A stretch of DNA of 50,690 bases, from contig JAUCBJ010008615.1 in the NCBI GenBank assembly GCA_032718475.1, positions 1 through 50,690 of the forward strand, written 5' to 3'. Positions 30,819 through 42,200 of this stretch are shown here, piece by piece. Below the pieces are notes generated by a model that searched no databases, was not told where the DNA came from, and worked only from the letters and a program-made list of their open reading frames with translations. Numbering within the stretch: position 1 is the stretch's first letter; each line of letters opens with the position of its first letter. The stretch comes from Nemertoderma westbladi. Lineage: Eukaryota; Xenacoelomorpha; Nemertodermatida; Nemertodermatidae. A program made the translations under genes and the position numbers.

Positions 30819-32690
30819 TCTGTTAATCTACAGGAGCTAATAAACCAACAGGTTGATGCCATCAATGATGCAGACGACAGCAGGCAATCTTCCCAGGCAG
30901 GGAAATCGATCAACTTGCTTACTGGGCGGAAAGCCAACCAACCACCAAGGTTAAGGCTGAATCACCAGCCGATCGCCTCAATGGTTGGAAAGCCCACTTT
31001 GAAAAGCTCCTCAATAATGACAGGGTATTGCCTGATAACTTTATAGAAGTAAAAGTGTCTGAGTCTGTACTCCCAGATATTCCCATTGGCGATATCTCCT
31101 TTGCAGAAGTGAAGGCTGCTGCAAAGAGCATTAAGACCAATCGTGCCAGTGGAGTAGATGGTGTTCCCCCTGAGGTCTTTAAAATACCTGAGTGTTTAAA
31201 GCTCATCTATCCCATCATAGTAGACATGTACCGAACAACAAGAGTCCCACAAGAAATGAAAACAAATAAGTTGGTGCCAGTTCCCAAGAAGGGCAACCTA
31301 ACACTCTATGGTTCTTTTCGGGGAATCTCATTGATCTCGATTGCTGCAAAGCTATACAATAGGATTCTATTAAATCGCATCAGGGGGATCCCATTGAGAG
31401 ACTGCTCCGTGGAAATCAGAATGGGTTCCGTAAAGGTCGTGGTACCATGGAGCCCATTTTGGCACTTAGAAGGATAATTGAAGAATTATCAAAAAAGAAA
31501 GACAGGCATCTGGCTGTTATCTTTGTTGACTTCTTCAAGGCCTTTGATTCAGTCTCTCGCTCACGTATGTTCAGCATACTTTCATTATATGGGATTCCTG
31601 ATGAAATTATTGCAGCAATAAGATCAATATACGATGGTTCGACAACATTTGTGTCTACTGTTGACGGTGACACAGAACCATTTGAAGTGTTATGGGGCGT
31701 CCTCCAAGGAGACAAACTTGCACCATTCTTGTTCATTATTGTGGTTGACTATGTTCTACGCATGTCCTTAGATCATCATAATGATGATGGGGTGATGATA
31801 ACTCCACCTACTGGCTCCAGAAGTCGAGGAAATCCTGCCAAGTACCTAACTGATCTAGACTTTGCTGATGACTTAGGAGTACTCTCAGAATCACTAGAGG
31901 GAGCCCAACGGCTCCTCAGCTCATTGGAACATGCTGCTTCTAGTGTTGGTCTTTTTATTAACTCCAGAAAGACCAAAATTTTGACAGTTAACTTTGAAAG
32001 TCCTCAGCAGTCAGCAATTCTCTGATCGGATGAGCATAAGCTCAAAGGATGGTATGCTTGAGCATGTGGACGACTTCTGTTACCTGGGATCATGGATCCG
32101 GAAATCAGGTGAGGACCTTCGAATACGTAAGGGAAAGGCATGGGCAGCCTTAAATAGGCTTTCCAGGATTTGGAAGTCACCGAGAATTAATCGGAAACTT
32201 AAGGTCTGATTATTTAGAGCAGCAGTAGTTCCAGTACTCCTCTACGGGAGTCCATGCTGGCCTCTAACTGCTGAGGACACCAAATCTCTGGATGGCACAT
32301 TCACAAGAATGCTACGCCGGGTTCATTGTGTCAAGTACAATGCAACCATCTCCAACCAGACACTATATTACATTGGAGGTGTCTCATTGGTTCCCCCAAG
32401 CTTGACACTAGAACAAAATCGCCTCCGCTTTGCAGGACATTGCTTTCGCCGTGAGGACCAGCCAGTGCATAATCTTGTACTTTGACAGCCTCATGGAGTG
32501 AATAAGCATGGTGGACAGCCCATGACTTTCTTGAGACGCATCTTAAAGGACACTGGCCTTGAAGATGCTGATGATCTAGCAAATGTCATGGGTGATAGGG
32601 AGTTGTGGCGGTGCAATTTTGTTGACAAGCCGGCACAGCATTCTTAAAAATGCGGCTGCAATGCAGCATGCCGATCCTAGTAGTAGTAGT
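30819..32690 (+). mobile_element. LINE insertion in intron 2 of WxxW gene
   Basis: 1.87-kb 5'-truncated non-LTR element with a 3' UTR ending in a (TAG)n tail and flanked by a 71-bp duplication. It lies antisense to the host gene, between exons 2 and 3. The same family supplied the fragments at 4233-4378 and 8147-8546. Confidence 0.9.
30960..32647 (+). pseudogene. LINE reverse transcriptase, decayed
   Basis: The RT runs over three frame segments. 31028-31400 gives AAAKSIKTNRASGVDGVPPE and LVPVPKKGN (fingers), 31447-32022 gives VIFVDFFKAFDSV, GVLQGDKLAPFLF and DFADDLGVLS (catalytic FADD), and 31994-32647 gives YLGSWIRKSGEDLR and the C-terminal LRFAGHCFRRED series. Frameshifts occur near 31440 and 32015, with stops at 32207-32209 and near 32484. 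The Asp residues of the RT core are kept, but the ORF is not functional. An endonuclease domain is not seen. Confidence 0.85.
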
Positions 32691-32761
32691 AGGGAGATTT
32701 CCGTTCATACTGTAGTTGGGGACTGGCGTCTCTGTCTGTGATGCGCTATGGCAGTCATTAC
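32691..32761. repeat. 71-bp target-site duplication, right copy
   Basis: Second copy of 30748-30818, immediately after the (TAG)n tail. Confidence 0.9.
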
Positions 32762-32954
32762 CACGCTATTACAGTACATTATCATTATACGCCTACCTAC
32801 ATGTAGGTAAAGAAAGACCATTGGAAAATAATGTACAGTAGGTCTTAAATCTATTACAAATTCAAGAAATACTATTAATATTGAGCTGGTCGTATTTAAT
32901 AGAACCAGTAGGCCTCAATAATTAATAAATTAAGTGCATATTATATTATCATAC

Positions 32955-33106
32955 TCTTTTGGTTTCTGCGTATACAGCAGTTGGTTGACGTCCTCTGCAC
33001 ACTCCTTTTCTATTGTTATTGTTGATAGCTACTATGCTTTCTATATCACCATCACCGTTGGGATTGTCTTCATCATAGAATGTTGACCATTTGCCATCGC
33101 ATCCAT
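32955..33106 (-). CDS. WxxW-domain secreted protein, exon 2
   Basis: Acceptor (minus strand ttcacacag) and donor (AGA then GTATGA) delimit 152 nt. With the single G left by exon 1 it encodes DGCDGKWSTFYDEDNPNGDG then DIESI, GVCRGRQPTAVYAETKR. The pattern C-x3-W-x3-Y/F-D-x-D-N/D-P-x-G-x-G-D-x-E followed by VC and P-x-A-V is the opening half of the WxxW (mucin-2/CILP type) domain. Here the second Trp is Tyr. No long ORF reveals this exon; it was found by joining phases. Confidence 0.75.
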
Positions 33107-33933
33107 CTGTGTGAATTAGTAATACTTAAGTCGTTAATTTATTACATTTTGGCGGAACTTCAGCAAATGTGTAACTAGGCCAACTCCTACAGGAAAGTGT
33201 ATGTAGGTAAGCTATTCCGTAAACACCAATAAAGTTTTATGAAATATTATTTATAAACAATATACACCATGTCTTGGAATATAGTTTTGAATCTGGACGA
33301 CGAGGCTATTCTACTGTATTAAATAAATACACCATATTCGGGAACGTATTTTTTTTTAAATAGCTACGTAACATTGTGGAACGTTAATTTAAATTTAAGG
33401 TTTATGCCTCATTCTAACTAATACTAACTGCATAGGCATATAAACAGATATGTATTATATATTAAATTATTATATATAATAGTATTATATTAATATAAAC
33501 AACAATAACATTCCAAATAATTATTTTGGTTATGAATTGTACTGTAAATTCTACTGTATGGTACTGTACTGTATGGTCGTCGGTCAGGTGCCAAATGGTT
33601 GTTAGCGTAAAAGCTTCTTATACACTGGGAAAGATATATAAAACAATATAAGTATATTTTCCTAATCACTGCATACATAGAGTAGGCACACAGTGTTATC
33701 TGTGTGGTAGGCTACTTGGAAATGACCAGTGTAGTTAGTACTGTATGTTGGGCCTACTGTAAGTAGCAGTAACATACAATTTGTTTAATACGGACAAATC
33801 AGCAGTCCCTCTGACTCTCTCTGTCCTTCTGACCCTAGCGTAATGTTTGATAGTCAATCAACCGTAATGGTTCGGCCAAATTTGTTGCAATTTAGTAGAC
33901 GCAACTACTGTAATAATTATGTATCTTACTCAC
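33107..33933 (-). other. Intron 1 of WxxW gene
   Basis: Between the donor GTGAGTAAG at 33933 and the acceptor at 33107. It is AT-rich and non-coding. Positions 33262-33295 (aatatacaccatgtcttgga) resemble the terminal repeat of the 8039-10133 foldback element, perhaps a small relic of that family. Confidence 0.6.
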
Positions 33934-34121
33934 CTTTTATATTCTTTTTATCCTCTTTCGCCGCCTTCTCGGCCTCTTTGGCCGCCTTCTTGGCCTCTTT
34001 GTTTTGATTTTGGTTATTTTGGTTTTTATTATTCTTTCCAGCACTTACTTCAGCGCTCAGTATAGCAGCACAAACAGCTAGCACTAGTACCCAGTGAAGG
34101 ATATTCATCTCTCAATCTCTT
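33934..34121 (-). CDS. WxxW-domain secreted protein, exon 1 (signal peptide)
   Basis: The ATG at 34108 starts a classical signal peptide (MNILHWVLVLAVCAAILS, with likely cleavage after AEVSA). Then come an Asn/Lys/Gln-rich stretch and AKKAAKEAEKAAKEDKK, a Lys/Ala helix. The exon ends at a near-perfect donor (AAAG then GTGAGTAAG) in phase 1, compatible with exon 2. An acceptor-like ttttcag precedes 34121, so a 5' UTR exon may exist upstream. The joined product is a small secreted protein with one WxxW domain. Such domains occur in mucins and extracellular-matrix proteins; a matrix or mucus role is inferred. Confidence 0.75.
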
Positions 34122-35227
34122 CTGAAAATGTGAAATTGTATACTGTAGGCTACATGTTATTAACTGAAAAATTGTATACTGTATAATCTAAATAACCCCT
34201 TTTAGTTTTAGTTATCTCGGTATCTGTGCCTCCTTACAATGGCTACCGAACTTTATCACGCCGACTAAACCTCAACATGAACTACCACATCGACAAGGAC
34301 TTCACGTTTTTAATTAGTATTTGTAATGTGCGAAGCTCCCAACCCAACCTACACTGTACCGGAATGAAGTCATTATCAAAATTTAATTTAACTTAAATAA
34401 TTTATATAAACTTAAGTTTTGTACAATTATTGTTTTTAACACTGTCACTTGTATACTGTAATTTGTAACGTTAAAATCAATGTACAATATCGAATGTTTC
34501 AACCCATTATCAGTTGGCCTAATATGTAGTTATTTAACATTGTTTTCTGTGGGGTTTATAATGCAATATCAGTAGGCTAGAGTAGGTGGCGCTAGCGTAG
34601 CGATACGATGAGCGCACGGCCAAGGGACAGTTGTTGGTTCCATCTAATAATTAATTCACAACGGTGATAAGTACAGTAGAGTATACCACTAACCTGGTGT
34701 TCTCGTATTTATTCAATTCCTGGGAAATAATTGACGTTCAGATAAAATGTAGTTCAGCCCAAGGATGCGCTGGGAATATAAACTCCACAGTGATCACCTT
34801 GAGGAATACACTAAGATATGTTGGATGTACAATATATATATAGGCCTACCATAAGAACGTGGACAATCAGCAGACAGCGTTATGGTTATTCTTCACATTT
34901 GAATTTCATAAAATATCCATTGTTTGTGAATCGCACAGATGTGAAAATTGCATTGTCCCGTTCGTGTACCTACTTTAAATTAATAAACATCGCCACTTGT
35001 GGGATGTATTTAGCTGGTGGCAGATTGAATGTATTTACCGCTACGTCGACGCTATCTTTGAAATATGATGATTCATCATGTTGTCTCGAATAACGCGCAG
35101 TGGGGGTGGGTAGGCTTAAGGAGGAGGAACATTATTGTAATGTATAGAGTTTAAATTCCATAAATTTACAGTACGATTTTTTCTAATGTGATTCCTCAAA
35201 CCATTTAATAATGGCTGTCAGGCTGTC
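34122..35227. other. No gene recognised; upstream of WxxW gene
   Basis: Unremarkable sequence. It probably includes the promoter of the WxxW gene, but no specific element is identified. The 91-codon ORF at 34818 shows no protein-like features. Confidence 0.4.
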
Positions 35228-35366
35228 AAAGGGCAGGATTGAAATTAATACTGTAATAAAGGGCAGGATTGAAATAAATAAAGGGCAGGATTGAAATAAA
35301 TAAAGGGCAGGATTGAAATAAATAAAGGGCAGGATTGAAATAAATAAAGGGCAGGATTGAAATAAA
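35228..35366. repeat. 22-bp tandem repeat
   Basis: Unit aaagggcaggattgaaataa + at, about six copies; the first is followed by a variant spacer (taatactgtaat). Confidence 0.9.
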
Positions 35367-35679
35367 TACTGGAATTATAGTTTTCAAAATAAATAATTTT
35401 AGTCAAAATAATATCTAATATATTATTAGTCTTTCTAACTGAATAATCTGAGGGTATTCAAATTTTAATATAGATTTTAGAAAATTTACAGATTTTTGTT
35501 ATGCAAAAAACAGACGCAAGCCTCACACACAGCTCTGCTGTGATGAATGATCACAAACTGTTTAGCTGGATTTCCTGAATTTTTACACGGTAAAGTTTAT
35601 CCATTTTTGCCGATTTTAAATTTAGTCTACTTCGCCAATTCCAGAATTCCGCTACCGTAAGATTCGGATACCTTTCGGT
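35367..35679. other. No gene recognised
   Basis: AT-rich single-copy-looking sequence, no ORF or repeat of note. Confidence 0.35.
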
Positions 35680-35925
35680 ACTCTCCGGAGGTCGTGGGTT
35701 CGATCCCTCATGGTGACCAGGTAGTCGTATACGAACGAATGCTTTAAAGAGACTAGCCAGGGCGCACCTCTTCCTTGCATCATCCTTATACTGTATGGTA
35801 GCTAATAGAGAACTGGAGTTTCCTCAGAAGAGTATAGTAGTTCTGGGGGGACCGCACTGGAAATAAGTTGACAGACTTTGTGCGTAATCCCTGGTCTAAC
35901 GGCCGAAGAACTGAGTAATAATATA
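35680..35925 (+). mobile_element. tRNA-derived SINE, second copy
   Basis: B-box text gtcgtgggttcgatccctc, an extended body, and the same tail as the SINE at 12998 (gttctggggggaccgcactg; gcgtaatccctgg). The body is longer than in the first copy by about 130 bp, so the 12998 copy has an internal deletion or is a different subfamily. The A box is degraded. A short taagtatatc repeat follows at 35925-35960. Confidence 0.7.
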
Positions 35926-35960
35926 TAAGTATATCTAAGTATACTAAGTATATCTAAGTA

Positions 35961-36223
35961 TAAATTATTAGAACGCCTTTAAAACACACTATAAAGCTGG
36001 ACATATAACTAGGCTAATTTATGTTGCTACTTTATTTACTGTATTATTCGTTGTTATGTGTACTGTACATAATGTACAGTATTTACGTTATATACATTAA
36101 AAATAAATTATCATTCATGAAATTCCACAATTTCACTATCATCAATGTAACACTGTATTGTAGTGCATGCAACTGTATAGTGCCGGGGTTAAACTATAAG
36201 TCCCCGGCAAAACTGTAAGTCTA
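35961..36223. other. No gene recognised; satellite flank
   Basis: AT-rich; ends where the first taacccccttac units of the satellite appear. Confidence 0.35.
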
Positions 36224-39200
36224 AGCTGTAACCCCCTTACATATAACCTCCTCACTCGTAAACTCCTCACTTGTAAGCCCTCACTCGTAGCCTCCTCACT
36301 CGTAGCCTCCTCACTCGTAGCCTCCTCACTTAAAACCTTCTCACTTCGAACCTCCTCACTCGTAAACTCCTCACTTGTAAGCCCTCACTCGTAAACTCCT
36401 CACTTGTAAGCCCTCACTCGTAGCCTCCTCACGTGGAACCTCCTCACTTGTAACCTCCTCACTCGTAACCTCCTCACTTGTAACCTTCTCACTTTGAACC
36501 TCCTCACTCATAACCCCCTTACTTGTAACCTCCTCACTCATAACCCCTTTCTTGTAACCCCCTTACTTATAACCTCCTCACTCGTAACCTCCTTACTTGT
36601 AACCTCCTCACTCATAACCTCCTCATTTGTAACCTCCTCACTTTTAACCCCCTCACTCGTAACCTCATCACTTGTAACCTCCTCACTTGTAACCTCCTCA
36701 CTTGTAAGCCCTCACTCGTAACCTCCTCACTTGTAACCTGCTCACTTGTAACCTGCTCACTTGTAACCTGCTCACTTGTAGCCTCCTCACTTGTAAGCCC
36801 TCACTCGTAACCTCCTCACTTGTAACCTCCTCACTTGTAACCTCCTCACTCGTAACCTCCTTACTTGTAACCTCCTCACTCATAACCTCCTCATTTGTAA
36901 CCTCCTCACTTGTAACCTTCTCACTTTGAACCTCCTCACTCATAACCCCCTTACTTGTAACCTCCTCACTCATAACCCCTTTCTTGTAACCCCCTTACTT
37001 ATAACCTCCTCATTTGTAACCTCCTCACTTTTAACCCCCTCACTCGTAACCTCATCACTTGTAACCTCCTCACTTGTAGCCTCCTCACTTGTAAGCCCTC
37101 ACTCGTAACCTCCTCACTTGTAACCTCCTCACTTGTAACCTCCTCACTCGTAACCTCCTCACTCATAACCCCTTTCTTGTAACCTCCTCACTCATAACCC
37201 CTTTCTTGTAACCCCCTTACTTATAACCTCCTCACTCATAACCTCCTCATTTGTAACCTCCTCACTTTTAACCCCCTCACTCGTAACCTCATCACTTGTA
37301 ACCTCCTCACTTGTATCCTTCTCACTTGTAACCTCCTCACTTGTAACCTCCTCACTTGTAACCTCCTCACTTGTAAGCCCTCACTCGTAACCTCCTCACT
37401 TGTAACCTCCTCACTTGTAAGCCCTCACTCGTAACCTCCTCACTTGTAACCTCCTCACTTGTATCCTTCTCACTTGTAACCTCCTCACTTGTAACCTCCT
37501 CACTTGTAAGCCCTCACTCGTAACCTCCTCACTTGTAACCTCCTCACTCGTAACCTCCTCACTTGTAACCTCCTCACTTGTAACCTGCTCACTTGTAACC
37601 TCCTCACTTGTAACCTGCTCACTTGTAACCTGCTCACTTGTAACCTGCTCACTTGTAGCCTCCTCACTTGTAACCTCATCACTCGTAACCTCCTCACTTG
37701 TATCCTTCTCACTTGTAACCTCCTCACTTGTAACCTCCTCACTTGTAACCTCATCACTCGTAACCTCCTCACTTGTATCCTTCTCACTTGTAACCTCCTC
37801 ACTTGTATCCTTCTCACTTGTAACCTCCTCACTCGTAACCTCCTCACTTGTAACCTGCTCACTTGTAGCCTCCTCACTTGTAACCTCATCACTCGTAACC
37901 TCCTCACTTGTATCCTTCTCACTTGTAACCTCCTCACTCGTAACCTCCTCACTTGTAACCTGCTCACTTGTAGCCTCCTCACTTGTAACCTCATCACTCG
38001 TAACCTCCTCACTTGTATCCTTCTCACTTGTAACCTCCTCACTTGTAACCTCCTCACTCGTAACCTCCTCACTTGTAACCTGCTCACTTTTAGCCTCCTC
38101 ACTTGTAACCTCATCACTCGTAACCTCCTCACTTGTATCCTCCTCACTTGTAACCTCATCACTCGTAACCTCCTCACTTGTAACCTCATCACTCGTAACC
38201 TCCTCACTTGTATCCTTCTCACTTGTAACCTCCTCACTTGTAACCTCCTCACTTGTAACCTCATCACTCGTAACCTCCTCACTTGTAACCTCCTCACTCG
38301 TAACCTCCTCACTTGTAACCTGCTCACTTGTAGCCTCCTCACTTGTAACCTCATCACTCGTAACCTCCTCACTTGTATCCTTCTCACTTGTAGCCTCCTC
38401 ACTTGTAACCTCCTCACTTGTAACCTCCTCACTTGTAAGCCCTCATTCGTAACCTCCTCACTCGTAACCTCCTCACTTGTAACCTCCTCACTTGTAACCT
38501 CCTCACTTGTAACCTCATCACTCGTAACCTCCTCACTTGTATCCTTCTCACTTGTAAGCCCTCACTCGTAACCTCCTCACTCGTAACCTCCTCACTTGTA
38601 ACCTGCTCACTTGTAGCCTCATCACTCGTAACCTCCTCACTTGTATCCTTCTCACTTGTAACCTCCTCACTTGTAACCTCCTCACTTGTAACCTCCTCAC
38701 TTGTAACCTCCTCACTTGTAACCTCCTCACTCGTAACCTCCTCACTTGTAACCTGCTCACTTGTAGCCTCCTCACTTGTAACCTCATCACTCGTAACCTC
38801 CTCACTTGTAACCTCCTCACTTGTAACCTCCTCACTTGTAACCTCATCACTCGTAACCTCCTCACTTGTAACCTCCTCACTTGTAACCTCCTCACTTGTA
38901 AGCCCTCACTTGTAACCCCCTCACTCGTAACCTCCTCACTTGTAACCTCCTCACTTGTAACCTCCTCACTTGTAACCTCCTCACTTGTAACCTCCTCACT
39001 TGTATCCTTCTCACTTGTAACCTCCTCACTTGTAACCTCCTCACTTGTAAGCCCTCACTCGTAACCTCCTCACTTGTAACCTCCTCACTTGTAACCTCCT
39101 CACTTGTAACCTCCTCACTTGTATCCTTCTCACTTGTAACCTCCTCACTTGTAGCCTCCTCACTTGTAAGCCCTCACTCGTAACCTCCTCACTTGTAACC

Positions 39201-42200
39201 TCCTCACTTGTAACCTCCTCACTTGTAACCTCCTCACTTGTAACCTCCTCACTTGTAACCTCCTCACTCGTAACCTCCTCACTTGTAACCTGCTCACTTG
39301 TAGCCTCCTCACTTGTAACCTCATCACTCGTAACCTCCTCACTTGTAACCTCCTCACTTGTATCCTTCTCACTTGTAAGCCCTCACTCGTAACCTCCTCA
39401 CTTGTAACCTCCTCACTTGTAACCTCCTCACTTGTAACCTCATCACTCGTAACCTCCTCACTTGTAACCCCCTCACTCGTAACCTCCTCACTTGTAACCT
39501 CCTCACTTGTAACCTCCTCACTTGTAACCTCCTCACTTGTAACCTCCTCACTTGTATCCTTCTCACTTGTAACCTCCTCACTTGTAACCTCCTCACTTGT
39601 AAGCCCTCACTCGTAACCTCCTCACTTGTAACCTCCTCACTTGTAACCTCCTCACTTGTAACCTCCTCACTTGTATCCTTCTCACTTGTAACCTCCTCAC
39701 TTGTAACCTCCTCACTTGTAAGCCCTCACTCGTAACCTCCTCACTTGTAACCTCCTCACTTGTAACCTCCTCACTTGTATCCTTCTCACTTGTAACCTCC
39801 TCACTTGTAGCCTCCTCACTTGTAAGCCCTCACTCGTAACCTCCTCACTTGTAACCTCCTCACTTGTAACCTCCTCACTTGTAACCTCCTCACTTGTATC
39901 CTTCTCACTTGTAACCTCCTCACTTGTAACCTCCTCACTTGTAAGCCCTCACTCGTAACCTCCTCACTTGTAACCTCCTCACTTGTAACCTCCTCACTTG
40001 TATCCTTCTCACTTGTAACCTCCTCACTTGTAACCTCCTCACTTGTAAGCCCTCACTCGTAACCTCCTCACTTGTAACCTCCTCACTTGTAACCTCCTCA
40101 CTTGTAACCTCCTCACTTGTATCCTTCTCACTTGTAACCTCCTCACTTGTAGCCTCCTCACTTGTAAGCCCTCACTCGTAACCTCCTCACTTGTAACCTC
40201 CTCACTTGTAACCTCCTCACTTGTAACCTCCTCACTTGTATCCTTCTCACTTGTAACCTCCTCACTTGTAACCTCCTCACTTGTAAGCCCTCACTCGTAA
40301 CCTCCTCACTTGTAACCTCCTCACTTGTAACCTCCTCACTTGTATCCTTCTCACTTGTAACCTCCTCACTTGTAGCCTCCTCACTTGTAACCTCCTCACT
40401 TGTAACCTCCTCACTTGTAACCTCCTCACTTGTATCCTTCTCACTTGTAACCTCCTCACTTGTAACCTCCTCACTTGTAAGCCCTCACTCGTAACCTCCT
40501 CACTTGTAACCTCCTCACTTGTAACCTCCTCACTTGTATCCTTCTCACTTGTAACCTCCTCACTTGTAACCTCCTCACTTGTAAGCCCTCACTCGTAACC
40601 TCCTCACTTGTAACCTCCTCACTTGTAACCTCCTCACTTGTATCCTTCTCACTTGTAACCTCCTCACTTGTAGCCTCCTCACTTGTAACCTCCTCACTTG
40701 TAACCTCCTCACTTGTAACCTCCTCACTTGTATCCTTCTCACTTGTAACCTCCTCACTTGTAACCTCCTCACTTGTAAGCCCTCACTCGTAACCTCCTCA
40801 CTTGTAACCTCCTCACTTGTAACCTCCTCACTTGTATCCTTCTCACTTGTAACCTCCTCACTTGTAACCTCCTCACTTGTAAGCCCTCACTCGTAACCTC
40901 CTCACTTGTAACCTCCTCACTTGTAACCTCCTCACTTGTAACCTCCTCACTTGTATCCTTCTCACTTGTAACCTCCTCACTTGTAGCCTCCTCACTTGTA
41001 AGCCCTCACTCGTAACCTCCTCACTTGTAACCTCCTCACTTGTAACCTCCTCACTTGTAACCTCCTCACTTGTATCCTTCTCACTTGTAACCTCCTCACT
41101 TGTAACCTCCTCACTTGTAAGCCCTCACTCGTAACCTCCTCACTTGTAACCTCCTCACTTGTAACCTCCTCACTTGTATCCTTCTCACTTGTAACCTCCT
41201 CACTTGTAGCCTCCTCACTTGTAAGCCCTCACTCGTAACCTCCTCACTTGTAACCTCCTCACTTGTAACCTCCTCACTTGTATCCTTCTCACTTGTAACC
41301 TCCTCACTTGTAGCCTCCTCACTTGTAAGCCCTCACTCGTAACCTCCTCACTTGTAACCTCCTCACTTGTAACCTCCTCACTTGTAACCTCCTCACTTGT
41401 ATCCTTCTCACTTGTAACCTCCTCACTTGTAACCTCCTCACTTGTAAGCCCTCACTCGTAACCTCCTCACTTGTAACCTCCTCACTTGTATCCTTCTCAC
41501 TTGTAACCTCCTCACTTGTAGCCTCCTCACTTGTAAGCCCTCACTCGTAACCTCCTCACTTGTAACCTCCTCACTTGTATCCTTCTCACTTGTAACCTCC
41601 TCACTTGTATCCTTCTCACTTGTAGCCTCCTCACTTGTAAGCCCTCACTCGTAACCTCCTCACTTGTAACCTCCTCACTCGTAACCTCCTCACTTGTAAG
41701 CCCTCACTCGTAACCTCCTCACTTGTAACCTCCTCACTTGTAACCTCCTCACTTGTATCCTTCTCACTTGTAGCCTCCTCACTTGTAAGCCCTCACTCGT
41801 AACCTCCTCACTTGTAACCTCCTCACTCGTAACCTCCTCACTTGTAAGCCCTCACTCGTAACCTCCTCACTTGTAACCTCATCACTCGTAACCTCCTCAC
41901 TTGTAACCTCCTCACTTGTATCCTTCTCACTTGTAACCTCCTCACTTGTAACCTCCTCACTTGTAAGCCCTCACTCGTAACCTCCTCACTTGTAACCCCC
42001 TCACTCGTAACCTCCTCACTTGTAACCTCCTCACTTGTAACCTCCTCACTTGTAACCTCCTCACTTGTAACCTCCTCACTTGTAACCTCCTCACTTGTAA
42101 CCTCCTCACTTGTAACCTCCTCACTTGTAACCTCCTCACTTGTATCCTTCTCACTTGTAACCTCCTCACTTGTAACCTCCTCACTTGTAAGCCCTCACTC

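Noticed and set aside
34818-35093. 91-codon plus-strand ORF
   Set aside because: No homology seen, no splice or domain features, AT-driven composition.
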